Source of the DNA: Branchiostoma floridae | Taxonomy: Eukaryota; Chordata; Leptocardii; Amphioxiformes; Branchiostomatidae | DNA length: 64,000 nucleotides | NCBI RefSeq assembly: GCF_000003815.2 | Contig: NC_049994.1 | Coordinates: 4,692,534 to 4,756,533 of the forward strand | Reading direction: 5' to 3' | In this document: piece after piece, positions 52,532-63,556 of the stretch | How positions within the stretch are numbered: the first letter of the stretch is position 1 | How the letters are laid out: every line of letters starts with the position of its first letter | The notes under the pieces: model-generated | The model's input: only the letters and a program-made list of their open reading frames with translations | Database searches by the model: none | Told to the model about the DNA's origin: nothing | Translations under genes and position numbers: made by a program

Positions 52532-55500
52532 TCATCTCTGCGCCAGGGCCATCCGGTCTTCGGGACTGCTCTCGTTCTCAGGAACCCTTGCATGATAACC
52601 GATGCAGGTTATCTTTTCACTGCCTGGAAGTAAAACATTGATGGAAATTATCTGTCTCTCATTTTTTTAGGGTAGCGTGTGTAAGGAGTTCCGGTAGAAA
52701 TAGGATGGTATCCAGGCCACTTTCTCTTCCTTGCATGATAGTTTTGCCTAACTATTTGGCTAGTTTTTGGCTAGCTTTGGTTAATCATTTATAAGTGAAT
52801 ATGATGCCCACAAATGCATCTAGGGACATATAGAGAGATCCCTTTTGCAGCATTCTAAATTTACCTTTTACTGAATGGCGTGATTTTATCAGAGAATGGA
52901 ACAGATAAAAAGAAGGGAGAGACAGAAATAGATAAAGAGATTCACAGTCAAATACGATAGAACAAGTCCTAAACTGGATACACACCAATAAGAAGATAAA
53001 CAGACAAAACCATGTCACCCCTATATAACATTGGATAACTGAATTCACAAACAATAACCATGTTTAGATTGCCAAAAAGAATACAATAAAAGAATAGACA
53101 TCCCTGTTCCTTCCAAATTCATTCGTGCAATTTTTCAAAATCTTTAAAAGCGATCGTAAAACCATAAAGAATGTCTCCGCCCATGTGGCGTCACCAAAAA
53201 GAGAGAGTATGACAGACAGAAAGATACAGAGAGAGATATGAAGGGAGTCAGATAGACAAAGAAACAGATAGACTTTTCAAATGCCGTTCAAGCGAACACA
53301 CCTACCGTCCTGGGCGAGGAACTNNNNNNNNNNNNNNNNNNNNNNNNNNNNNNNNNNNNNNNNNNNNNNNNNNNNNNNNNNNNNNNNNNNNNNNNNNNNN
53401 NNNNNNNNNNNNNNNNNNNNNNNATGTGGTATGATGTGAGTAGATGACAGCTCATTGAACAAATATATTTTATCGCAAACAAAGGTATAAGTCCATCCAG
53501 CAATATGGAAATAAATAACCAGAAACCATAAAACCAGTCATCAATTATAACATTAGGAATGTATGGATGTCTTAGGAACAGAAATATGTGAAATAATATG
53601 AAAAATATAGCTTCAATGTCCCATAATTCGAGGAAAATGGTTCTTTGCAGACAGTAATGACTATAACAAGCGTTACTTTTAAGTTATTTCAATGCTCTGT
53701 TTATCATAGAGATTATCACAGAGTATATACAAAACTCACCTGCTACTGCCTGCCAATATGGACTCAGTGGTGCTTCTTCATGCGCGCCCCCTAGCGGAAC
53801 AGGTCGGGATGACCGAACCGTTCGTAAGTTCTGCAGGACAAAAAATGCATGTATATTTGAATATAGGATGGAATCTTTGATATCTTTATTAAAAACGTGT
53901 CAAAAACCGTGTTACTTTTATGTGTGATAATGGTTGCCACAACGATAAAACATTTTCACCATTACATTTAGACAAAAATTATTGTCCTCTTACTAGTGGA
54001 ATAATGTGATAGAGGGGTGCTGTCACATTTTTTCACTATAAATAGACAATCATTTCCCTCTTACTAGTAAAATTTCGACCACACAATAAATTGTGCAAAG
54101 CAGCTGTAAAATGAGCACAAATGTTCCGTAGATTGAAAAAAAAAGTATCAGAAAACAGATAACTAATGCCATATAGAATGCCAAAACGAATCTAAAGTCA
54201 AAGAGTAAGATGTAAAAGGACAGAAAGAAAAAAAATCTATTGTTGGTTGGGGGAGGTACCAGTACAGAAAATTCAGGTCCAGAGGATCATTTCCAGGTCC
54301 GGACATGAACCTGGACCGGATTGTCTGTGGAAACTTGAGAACTGGCAATACTCAAAACAATGGTAATTGGTCAATTTTGCTACAAAGGTATCTGTTTGGT
54401 GAATCATTGGACTCCCACTGCATTTTAAAATCCCATCTCCATGTAATAGGCTAACTGTCTCTGTACCTTTGACTGTAGAAACTTGGTGCAATTGACTATA
54501 AACTCTACTTGACTTCGCTCTTGTTGTCTTCTTGGCCCCTCGGTTAGACTCCAAATGGCTGCCGACATAGTGTGTCCATTTTGTAATTGGGGAAACCTGA
54601 ACGTTCCTCTGTTTTTTTTTTTTCAGGTCTGTTTTTTTCGGATTGGTCCAAGAAGAAAAAAATGTTTTGCACCCGTATGATGTACTGGTCCCTACACCTA
54701 ACTGTTGGTATACCATACTATGTGTGTTTAGTCCTATGTTCAACCTTCCTGGCCACTTTGATTTCATACTGAAGGCAACTTTTTTTGGGGGGCCAAACTT
54801 TTTTTTTTATTCGGAGTTCCTGGAGGATGTCATCCATATAATCAAATCAACATGGCCTTACTATTGAAATAATGTGATAGAAGAGTGCTATCACATTTTT
54901 CACTATTAGACATAATCTTTTTCCTCTTGCAAGTGAAATAATGTGATAGAGGAGTGCTATTACATTTTTCACTATTAGACATAATCTTTTTCCTCTTACA
55001 AGTGAAATAATGTGATAGAGGAGTGCTATCACATTTTTCACTAATAGACATAATCTTTTTCCTCTTACCAGTGAAATAATGTGATAGAGGGGTGCTATCA
55101 CATTATTTCACTAAAAGACATGATATTTTTCCTCTTACCAGTGAAATAATGTGATAGAGGCGTGCTATCACATTTTCTTTTACTAATAGGTACAATCTTG
55201 GGCTAAATAAATGTGATTTATAATCAAGTCTTTTATAATTGCCTACCTGATGAGGAAACGGACGACTGTCTTCAAGAGTGTATCGCGGATACGCCTCCTG
55301 TATTAACTTGTCCCCTCTCTCCCCTAGCCTTAAGGCCATAAGGCGTTGTTTGAGAACTTGTAGATCTCCGAGCCTCCCCCTCTGACCAGGTGCTCCATCG
55401 AGTGCTTCCAGTGCTCTCAGTCGGTCTGATGTAGACCCATCCCCGAAGACCGCCCTGTCCTGTCCTGGTGCCCGTTTCCCCACGGGGTTCAACCACCAAT

Positions 55501-55575
55501 ACTTCATGGCGGACACTTCACCGAGAACCCATGTTGACAGTAGCAACACCAGGAAACTTGCCGCTAAACCTGAGT
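52532..55575 (-). CDS. Putative secreted peptide-hormone precursor (partial; one exon in an assembly gap)
   Basis: Exons on the minus strand: 55247-55575, 53740-53830, a gap exon of which 53306-53323 is visible, and 52532-52586 ending in TGA. Exon phases join (0 between the first two, 2 between the last two), and donors are gtaggc, gtgagt and gtaggt. The first seen exon begins in phase 1, so the initiator methionine lies in an upstream exon, perhaps in the gap at 55742-55841. It encodes a hydrophobic signal-like run (AASFLVLLLSTWVLGEVSA) followed at once by MKYWWLNPV-GKR, an amidation and dibasic cleavage site. A longer hydrophilic part follows (RALEALDGAPGQRGRLGD, LKQRLMALRLGERGDKL). The gap exon would end VPRPG-R across the last junction and the protein ends PEDRMALAQR. 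The layout of signal, short amidated peptide and associated peptide resembles GnRH-type or NPB/W-type precursors, but I recognise no known family. A non-peptide secreted protein is possible. Confidence 0.55.
53324..53423. other. Assembly gap (100 N)
   Basis: The left flank (53306-53323) is the end of an exon of the peptide-precursor gene, so the missing bases include its acceptor and start. Confidence 1.
53995..54080. repeat. Outlying copy of the 69-bp hairpin repeat
   Basis: GGAATAATGTGATAGAGGGG, GCTGTCACATTTTTTCAC and CCTCTTACTAGT match the array at 54862-55185. Confidence 0.75.
54250..54685. mobile_element. Diverged, inverted copy of the TAGGGCTGGG hAT-like MITE
   Basis: GTACCAGTACAGAAAATTC and GGTCCGGACATGAACC at the left, and TCAGGTCTGTTTTTTTCGG and ATTGGTCCAAGAAG near the right, are reverse complements of the two ends of the element at 29698-30115. 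It lies in an intron of the peptide-precursor gene. Confidence 0.6.
54862..55185. repeat. Tandem 69-bp repeat, each unit with an AATGTGATAG/CTATCACATT hairpin
   Basis: GAAATAATGTGATAG starts at 54866, 54934, 55003, 55073 and 55143 (68-70 bp). Each unit has AATGTGATAG, a 7-nt spacer, then CTATCACATT, and ends with ATAATCTTTTTCCTCTTAC. It makes repeated KRKKIMSNSEKC frames on the minus strand. It lies right after exon 55247-55575 of the peptide-precursor gene. Confidence 0.9.
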
Positions 55576-55697
55576 CTAAGAAAAAAAATACACAACGTCA
55601 TCGTGATTTTGTTCATCAACATTGTCCACAAATTTGAGTATTTAGTTTAGCACACATCACGCAACTACTCAAATGCACTCGAACGCCCACACATACT

Positions 55698-55970
55698 AGA
55701 CTCCCTTGTAGTCTTCGGGAAGGGGCTCTTTTTTTGGGGGGNNNNNNNNNNNNNNNNNNNNNNNNNNNNNNNNNNNNNNNNNNNNNNNNNNNNNNNNNNN
55801 NNNNNNNNNNNNNNNNNNNNNNNNNNNNNNNNNNNNNNNNNAATTCCTTTCTTCAACAAATTCCCTTTCCCGGCACAATAGAACATATCCAACGTTGAAA
55901 ATCGCGGACCAACGCCACCGCCCCCCCCCAAAAGAAACCCTTCCCGAAGACTGCAAGGGAATCTACACAC
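55698..55970. repeat. Palindromic element around the second assembly gap
   Basis: CTCCCTTGTAGTCTTCGGGA at the left mirrors TCCCGAAGACTGCAAGGGAA at the right, then T-runs and G-runs (TTTTTTTGGGGGG against CCCCCCCCCCAAAAGAAA) lead inward. The unresolved 100 N lie between. Confidence 0.7.
55742..55841. other. Assembly gap (100 N)
   Basis: Flanked by G and C runs inside a palindrome. The missing first exon of the peptide-precursor gene may be here or further right. Confidence 1.
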
Positions 55971-56417
55971 ATACGTACAAATGATGTGCGCATAATGTAT
56001 ACGTCAACATCGATATCTAAACGGTACTAAGCAAAACCCATCTAAACAATAGTAGCTATGCAAACCCATCCATAGAGTACTAAAGGCCCCTTCATACAAG
56101 AAGCCGAATCAACCAGAACGCCGTCAGAATGAATATTCTTTGTATATTCCTGGATATTCGTAGTGTATTCTAGAAGTTCTCACTTCGTTCCAGATATTTC
56201 TGCCCATTCTTTCGAGGTGCATTTGAGGTGGATGGATACTGAATTCGCGACCGGCATTCAAAGTGCATTCTAACTGCAGTATGATCACATTTTACGGCAT
56301 TCCAAATTTTTCAAAACAGTCTGATCTCATTCAATGGACAAACTAAACAGCAAGCCACTTCAAATCCTTCCAGCATGTGGCCAAATGGAATGTAATGAGA
56401 ATATCTAGAACGCACTT

Positions 56418-57803
56418 CATCATCATCACCATCATCATCGTTCATCCTCGTGTGAGGTGAAGCAGACGAAGTTAGTCCTCCAGAACTGCTTGTCCTTCAT
56501 TGCAGAGAGTAGCCCTTACCCTTCCAGCCCTGTTTCGACCACAATGAGTTTCTTAAGAGTTGTACTTGGGTGGCCAACCCTTCTCTTTGCGTCGGTGGAC
56601 CACAACGAGAGTCTTCCAGCTGGTTCATTGCAACGAGCGACATGACCCGCAAGGCATAGTCGACGCTGCTTCACTTTTGAAGAGACTTTTGGTAGTGATC
56701 CATACAACTGTGTGTTTGTAGTGTGTTTCCACCATGGACAGTTGTAGACTACACGAAGCATCCTCGTATATGTGCCATTGAGTTTATGGAGTTGTGACCT
56801 AGTCATAAGCTAAGATTCAGAACCGTACAAACGAATTGTTTCAATACATGTCTGAAAGAGTTTTGTCTTGGTCTGCTTTCTGATGGGGGATTTCCAAACT
56901 CTGTGTAATGACTGAAGGGCACTCCATGCCAAGGCTATCCTAACATTCATATCATGACCATTATCAGTGAAACCTCCTAAGTATTTGAAGTCGGTGACCT
57001 GCTCAATTGAGGTACCGTCAGATGTTAAAAGCAGACTAGGAGTTGTTGGATTTAAGTGCATAAACTTAGTTTTAGAAGCATTGAGGTATAACCCTATTTT
57101 TTGGCAGGCGGTTTCAACTTTAGTGAGAAGGTTTTGTGCAAGTTCTATTGAATTTTCCAACAAATCAATGTCATCAACAAAATCTAAATCAGGTAGGGTT
57201 TCAGCCGGGTGACGTCGGCTTCGTCTGCGTCGGAGTGTTAGTCCCTCCGATTCAGATATCGAAGACCGCAATGCATAATCGAGACATATAATGAAGAGAA
57301 AGGGTGCCAATGGGTCACCCTGAAGGACGCCGGTATTGATGCTGAATGCATCAGTTTCTCCCTCAGGAGTGATTACCACAGCAGTGGTGTCCTCATACAT
57401 GGCACGTTCAGCACTTACGACATCCGACGGAATCCCGTAAGCTTCCAGTATTTGGAACATTTTGGAGCGATTTATGGAGTCGAATGCTTTGCAGAAGTCA
57501 AAGAATACGAGCAAAGCTTCTTTGGCAAAGTTTTTCAACTCCTCGACAATGCGCCTAAGCGCGAGAATGTGAGAGTTGGTTGATCTTCCTTGGCGGAAGC
57601 AATTTTGGTTTGGACGCAACACTTGGTCAATGACAGGACAAATTCTGTTAAGTAAACAGCGGTTATAAATTGAGGATACGATTTGTGACAAAGAGATACC
57701 TCTGTAGTTGTCTGGTTGCCTTAAGTCCCCTTTCTTAGGGATTGGAATAATACCAGACATGCCCCATTCACCTCTACCGAGAACCAGTGCAGGCGTGGCG
57801 AGC
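56418..57803 (-). mobile_element. 5'-truncated non-LTR retrotransposon (RTE/LINE type) with 7-bp target duplication
   Basis: Flanked by CGCACTT at 56411-56417 and 57804-57810. Its 3' tail on the minus strand is a GATGATGATGGTGATGATG-type simple repeat, common in RTE-like LINEs. Only the reverse-transcriptase and C-terminal part remain; the endonuclease region is missing, as in normal 5' truncation. Confidence 0.8.
56516..57790 (-). pseudogene. Reverse transcriptase fragment with one internal stop
   Basis: Motifs in order: GIIPIPKKGDLRQPDNYRGI, CFRQGRSTNSHILALR, FFDFCKAFDSINR (motif A), GVLQGDPLAPFLF (motif B), LDFVDDIDLL (motif C, with FVDD where YADD or FADD is usual), LNASKTKFMHLN and FKYLGGF. 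A TAG at 56810-56812 interrupts YGSES/LMTRSQL where related elements have Trp, so TGG to TAG is likely. The frame then continues with TRMLRVVYN to 56516. Copy is dead. Confidence 0.85.
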
Positions 57804-58351
57804 CGCACTTACACCATTGGAGCCTAAAGTCAAGCATGACGAAGCTTGGCCCCAGGACAATCCACTACAAATACCCAAAAATAGACAAAGAAAAGTTATT
57901 TTGTCAGCATTTCGGCTCATTCCTTCACGTGTGAAGGGGATGTAAGGACCATTTGAAATTCCCACTCGAATGTGGCACGAATTTTGCAAATTCTTTATTT
58001 CTGCTTGATTCCTGCTATACTTCAGTTTCAGTGTGAAGACCCTATAAGCAAAACGCTAAGGGGACACGTGCACATGCGTATATTAGATATTATTGTCGAG
58101 CAGTTACTTCCTGTTTTCGTTATTTGCCTCTAAATTGGAAATTTGCAAAACATCCGGATTATATCGTCTGACATATCACGCGTCGTCCTTGTATTTCCGT
58201 TTATCCCCATTAGGATATAGATTAGGTTAACTACAACCTTGTACCATTGATAGGCTGACTATTGAGTTACCCAGTCGTTTTATATTAGCTAGACCAGTCG
58301 TGACTAGGCCTCTAGACGTTTTGTTGAATTGTCCGGTTGCGAATTTGAGGC

Positions 58352-58569
58352 AACGCTAGTCCTTTATCCACAGGGTAACCTATATCCGTTGTTTCTTCAA
58401 ACAGGGTATTTACATGCATATCGACGGAAGGGGTTTTCAAACTGTAATATTTTCAAAAATATTGCTGTTATTTTCAAAACATTGCACTGACCGTTGTCTT
58501 GATATTTCGAAAATACAGGGGAAAAGAACGGATATAGGTTACCCCGCGGATAAAAGTGAACTATCGTAA
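58352..58569. mobile_element. Foldback MITE family A, copy 5
   Basis: It starts AACGCTAGTCCTTTATCCAC and ends AAAGTGAACTATCGTAA, with a central TTTTCAAAAATATTGC palindrome. Confidence 0.8.
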
Positions 58570-58689
58570 CTATAGCAAAGACAACACTGGTCTTCATGTA
58601 GGTCCTCAAGGGTGATATGCAGCACTGGTGAGGGGTTAGTTTGTAATAAACATTCAATAAGTTCGAGGCCTTACCCAGAAATAAGGTAC

Positions 58690-58870
58690 GCAAGTCAAAT
58701 ATCGGCTAGGTACCCATTTTCACACAAGTGAACTCGGAGAATTCGTGTCAAGTGCATTTACCAAGGGCAAAACGTCAGAGCATATCGAGGGACTCGATTC
58801 AAGGACCTCTGGGCTTTGATTCAAACACAAAGCTGTTACGCGACGCGAAGCCACTAGTTCATGTTTAGCA
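58690..58870 (-). mobile_element. tRNA-derived SINE
   Basis: The minus strand has GCGTAACAGCTTTGTG, then TTGAATCGAGTCCCTCGA and TTGGTAAATGCACTTGACAC, the same plan as at 20.8 kb. Confidence 0.55.
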
Positions 58871-59773
58871 CGCCCAATGGTACCCAGCTGCAGAACCCCA
58901 ACCAACACACTTCCACTTATCATAACGTGTTCTGAACAATGGTTGTAATAACCATAACACAAAACACTTTAATGAGTTGTTACTCTGTGACCGGAGGGTA
59001 ACCTCCGTCGACAGAGTATTGTTGTTGGTGGATTAGACGAGTGGTACCGGTCGCACCTGTATCACTATGTTCCGTTTTCTGCATTAGTATGTAGTCTGGC
59101 ATGTCCTCTGCACGCAACTGGTTCTTGGACTGGTACTTGGATATTTATCTCTTCTTGCTTGCACTCTTATCTATTAAGATTTACAGAAATGTTCTCAGAG
59201 GATCCGGCTTGTTTCGGTGTCAGTTATCCACTGTGAAGCTGTGTTTTTCCCATTTGGTATTGTTATTTTGTGACGCTGATTTTGCTGTTGATACCCATAG
59301 GGTTGTGTTTGTCAGATTTGGCAGTAATAGGTTAAAACGTTAGCGTTCAAGTACGATTTTGGTATAAGTCGATGTGATGTGTTCTGTATTAGATATAAAC
59401 ACCATGTCACACACCACAGAAAACAACACAACAGACATAAACCATAATTACGTCACAGAGTATGTTACCTACGGTCACTTGTTCTGTTTGAGCTTTCTAA
59501 ATTTTATATAAAATGCCTCCAAGCACCATGCATAAGCACCGGTTTCATACAACAAAACGTAATATCTGTATGTGTACACGCAAAGATAGTCAGATAGCGA
59601 AAAATCGGATGTCTAAAACATCAATGCGTAAGATGGGGGCGTTCAAGGTAACACCTTGCAGTGCGAGGGCGAGCGTTTATGGATAAAGTGAACCAATGAC
59701 GTACCACAAAACAGATTGCCGCAAGTCAGAATTGAAGTTCTATTTGTGCACAGGTTGTCAGATTTTCTTTCAG

Positions 59774-59908
59774 GGCCTATTCTACATGACCTACCTATCA
59801 CAGATGGTAGATGCAATCAAACTTAGACATTTTTACACTTTGATGTCAGAGCATAAGGGTGCTCTCGTGAAGAAGTCAATTTTGATGGCAAAGAGGGTTT
59901 TTTTCTGA
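59774..59908 (+). CDS. Possible terminal exon, unidentified
   Basis: After a good acceptor (ttctttcag, 59765-59773) the frame reads GLFYMTYLSQMVDAIKLRH and continues through EHKGALVKKSILMAKRVFF to TGA at 59906-59908, 44 residues with protein-like composition. No upstream partner exon was found. It may be a fragment of a gene or repeat. Confidence 0.25.
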   Translation, partial: GLFYMTYLSQMVDAIKLRHFYTLMSEHKGALVKKSILMAKRVFF

Positions 59909-60249
59909 AGTACTTGTCCAATATGATTAGACCACGGATGAAAGGAGGAAGATAAATGGTATAGGGCATACGTCACATGGCTTTGTGGCATATGTTTGAT
60001 AGATGATTGATTCATCATTTTACCGAGTTCACTTGTGGAAAATCATAGAGAACACACAACAAAGAGATTGTCTGTGAGCAGCATATCATGAAACAAGTCA
60101 TGTAAAATTGTACACCATGGGAAGTGGGGAACTTTAGTTACAAATACATCAGTTTCTCTTTGATTTATGTTTTACACAACAAGTTACTTCTCTTTTGTAT
60201 ATATGATTTGGATGGTTCACCATTTTGTTGATGTGTTGTAATGTTATTT

Positions 60250-60322
60250 GTGAATTTAAAAAAAAATAAAAAAAAAATTTTAAAAAATAATAAAAAAAAT
60301 GAAAAAAAATAAAAAAAATTGT
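60250..60322. repeat. A-rich low-complexity tract
   Basis: AAAAAAATAAAAAAAAAT-type sequence, possibly an old retroposon tail. Confidence 0.85.
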
Positions 60323-60419
60323 ACTGCCTGTATACGTAGTAATCATGGCAGTTGTTGATCACGGGTCTCAGTGGCAAGTGTGCAGATGTTGACACACTGG
60401 CAACACCAAATCCGTAGGT

Positions 60420-60575
60420 GTTTTTTGGCACCTTTAGACAGATTAGCCGTGAGGCTCGGTGGGCGTCACTCCACCGTCATGGGGGCAGGGGCATGGCGAG
60501 TTTAGAACTCAGGACCTTCTGATTCTGACTCCAATGCTCTAGCCGTTGCGCCACACAGACACCCCTGTGTTGATT
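60420..60575 (-). mobile_element. tRNA-derived SINE or tRNA relic
   Basis: The minus strand reads GTGGCGCAACGGCTAGAGCA (A-box-like) and CCTGAGTTCTAAACTCG (B-box-like), with a GC-rich body. Confidence 0.5.
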
Positions 60576-60789
60576 ACTTACGACGTCAAAGGATGGCTTT
60601 TTAACATTGCGTGAATGCTTTCGACACAAATTACCATACCTACCGTGTACATTCTGAAATAATGTTGTGTATTCTTCTTAACATTTTGTTTTTGTTTCGG
60701 AATTCTGGCCTCTCTTGTCTGCATTTGGGAACTTGTAAAACCATGTTGAGCAGCCCAAGTAATATTTTGTTAACTTAAGTTTTCAAAGG

Positions 60790-61300
60790 ATTGAATTCTT
60801 GTTACTAGTGGGTACTACAAGATCCTTGTAGTGCCCAGTAGCACATGGGGCAGAAAGTTTCTGAATTCTGGCCTTTCTTGTCTGCATTCGGGAAATTGTA
60901 TAACCATGTTGAGCAGCTCCAAAATATCTTTTGACTAAAGTTTTCAAAGGATTTGATTCTTGTTACTACTGGGTACTACAATATTCTTGTAGTACCCAGT
61001 AGTACAAGGATCAAGTTTCCTGGCTGTTTCCGTAGCAGGGTACAGTTTTACAGGGAGGGGTTGCAATCCCTTCAGTGTCTCCTTCAACGTGCTCGCGACA
61101 AGCAGATCCTTACAGTACCCAGTAGTACATGCAGCAGAAAATTTCCTTGCTGTTTCAGTTGCGGGGTACATTTTATACAGGGAGGGGTTTCTATCCTTTA
61201 AGATTCCCCTTCAACGTGCTCGCGACAAGCACCTTCTCGAACTCAGGACCATCATTCTAACACGGTTGCACTGCCCTGGCCGAGATGCCTAACTAAGATT
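60790..61300 (-). mobile_element. Two tandem partial SINE copies with hairpin junctions
   Basis: TTGCTGTTTCAGTTGCGGGG and CTGGCTGTTTCCGTAGCAGG occur about 135 bp apart, each followed by a CAACGTGCTCGCGACAAGCA block. A hairpin of GTACCCAGTAGTAC sequence precedes each. Confidence 0.55.
60964..61004. repeat. Perfect 18-bp hairpin with 5-nt loop
   Basis: The arm TACTACTGGGTACTACAA (60964-60981), loop TATTC, and the exact complement at 60987-61004. An imperfect version is at 60805-60850. Confidence 0.9.
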
Positions 61301-61304
61301 TTTT

Positions 61305-61565
61305 TTCTATTTGCTTTTGGACAGATGGGCACAATGTGGTACTGCACTCAATTGTTGAAACTTATATTAACAGTGTCACACACGGAGTACAGATATAAGG
61401 TAAAAAGTTACCATTTTCACACCTGGGTGAAGTAAGGAAGGTCGTGTAAAGTGCCTTTCCCAAGGGCACAACAAGGGCAAACTAGGATTGAACCGGGGTC
61501 TAAAATTACCAACGAATTAGAAACAGGAGCTCAACTGCTCGACTGCTAACGGTTTATCTAGAGGG
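61305..61565 (-). mobile_element. tRNA-derived SINE, sister of the copy at 20.7-20.96 kb
   Basis: AGTGCCTTTCCCAAGGGC and ATTTGCTTTTGGACAGATGG match 20680-20870 in the same order; the head has AGGATTGAACCGGGG (B box on the minus strand). Confidence 0.65.
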
Positions 61566-61569
61566 ACAT

Positions 61570-63288
61570 CCCTGGTTTAAGAGAATAGTAATGAGATATC
61601 ATGACGCTAAGCAGAGGTGGCGTACCGCAGTTCAGTTGAGACAGTGGATAATATAACCCATATCCAAAAACATGATGATCTGAATGGTTCATCAATATAT
61701 GTATAGAATCCAAAAGGATCATAGAATTACTGTGTAAAGTGATGTACTCCTTCGAGCGGTAAAATATGCATCAGCTATTCTTTCTGGGTGAGAATAGCTT
61801 GCTTAAGCTGGATGTAAAACTTCGTCTTATCCATTGAGACCCTGAAGTTTTCCGGTTGTAGAAACCTGGCAAGGTGTCATGATGTCAGCCCGCCTGCGGC
61901 AATCTAAGAATCCGCTCGTTTCTTAAGGATGTAAACGAGATCTGTTGAGCCACATGTGTTCAATAAGTAGACTTCCATCTCCGGGAGTTAGTGGAAAGTT
62001 TTGGCACAAAAGATCACGTAAGATCACTCCCTTTACTGATTTTGGAGGCTGTGTATGGTGGTTTATGCCCTTCGCCAAAATTGGTGAGGCCACGTAGACT
62101 TAAATTTATAGTTTATGATTTTACATCCTCTGGAAAAAAACAAAAATAATGCGCGAAGGCGTAAAAAAGAATCCAGGAAAAAATACTGCTAAACCACAAG
62201 ACTAGACATCCAGTTCATTCTTTCCCAGTCTTGGTTCGTCTTATGTTCACTTCGAGTAAGACTGTAAGACACAATCGTCACCATTTCAATCATGTTTATA
62301 TTGCCATTCTTGTTTAAAGTGATGAAATGGCCATGTACCATAGAGAGCAGATCCTCTGGTAAGGATAAGATTTTGTTTGACCAGGGGTGCTTTTAAGTGA
62401 CATATGAACAGGCGAAAATGAATGCTCGCGCGGATGTCATCCAAACATTAAGTAAGTGTGACCTAACAAACGTTATCACCACGAGTAAGACGGTTGCGGT
62501 GTTTATATAAGCACGTGTTAGACTAGAAATGGTCGTTTTTGTGACGTTTTATATATTCATACCTTTCTTATGAAACATAAAAAGATTGTTGATTGTCATT
62601 TGTAGCCCACATTGCTTGTAAAATATTGTATACATCTAAAAATGACTGTAACAAACGTTACCATTGTTCGATGCTCTTTACGTTATCTATCTGATCTCGT
62701 GTAAAAAAGCTGTCCCCTTTTTTAACGACCCTAGTTACGCACTCTTATACCATAATGATTTAACCAAAACTGTCAATCATTTCGAAGACAAAGGGTATCA
62801 AGAATGTACTACTGTAACAAACGTTACCGGTAACAAACATTACATGACTGTCCGTAACCTATTAGTCGAAAAAAACAGAGATAAGTTGAATTTTTGTCGT
62901 TAGTTTGGCTATCGTTGATAGAGAAATTTTCTAAACAGTCAAACAGGTTTTATTTTTTCGAACCTAAAATCAATATTTGGTACATTTCAATGAGAACGTG
63001 CCAAATGGGATAGTTCTGTGAACTCGTGCAATCAAATAATGAAATAATCTGTTATCAACCAGATCTTATATGATGTTGTTTCTCGGTGCGTTGCTCCTGA
63101 TCATGATATGATCTAACACCTACCACAGTTATGTTACACCTTAGCTTCAGAAAAGTTGTTCCAATACATACATGTAGGTCGTCAAATTATGAGCAGTTTA
63201 AGGCGTTAGCATGAAAGTTCATCTGTGATGGCAAATGACATTATGAAATTATGAAAGAAAACTTTATCTTCAAATAAATAGGGACGTC
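61570..63288. other. Intergenic stretch
   Basis: A solo end of MITE family C lies at about 62425-62455 (GATGTCATCC). Otherwise only the weak frame at 62664 was noted. Confidence 0.35.
62664..62903 (+). other. Open frame of uncertain meaning
   Basis: 79 codons with mixed hydrophilic composition near the end (MTVRNLLVEKNRDKLNF), flanked by repeated ACAAACGTTAC motifs. There are no clear splice partners. It is recorded as a weak coding candidate only. Confidence 0.12.
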
Positions 63289-63556
63289 CTGTGTGTAGAT
63301 GGTGTTCAGCACCAAGGACAGGTATGTTTGCATGTGTGTAGATGGTGTTCAGCACCAAGGACAGTTGTGTTTGCTTGTGTGTAGATGGTGTTCAGCACCA
63401 AGGACAGTTGTGTTTGCTTGTGTGTAGATGGTGTTCAGCACCAAGGACAGTTGTGTTTGCTTGTGTGTAGATGGTGTTCAGCACCAAGGACTGGTACGTT
63501 TGCTTGTGTGTAGATGGTGTTCAGCACCAAGGACAGGTACGTTTGCTTGTGTGTCA
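63289..63556. repeat. 43-bp tandem repeat, six copies
   Basis: GGTGTTCAGCACCAAGGACA begins at 63301, 63344, 63387, 63430, 63473 and 63516, exactly 43 bp apart. GGTGTTCAGCACC is a short imperfect palindrome. Copies differ at only a few sites. Confidence 0.95.

Larger units (their letters stand above)
56088..58048. mobile_element. MITE family E, copy 2, split by a LINE insertion
   Basis: The left part 56088-56417 (AAGGCCCCTTCATACAAG, ATATTCGTAGTGTATTCTAG) and the right part 57804-58048 (CGTGTGAAGGGGATGTAAGG, CAGTGTGAAGACCCTATAAG) match the two portions of copy 1 in order and orientation. The LINE lies between them. Confidence 0.65.

Noticed and set aside
53277-53503. Frames running through N
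   Set aside because: They depend on the gap; only the 18 bases with a donor at 53306 are used.
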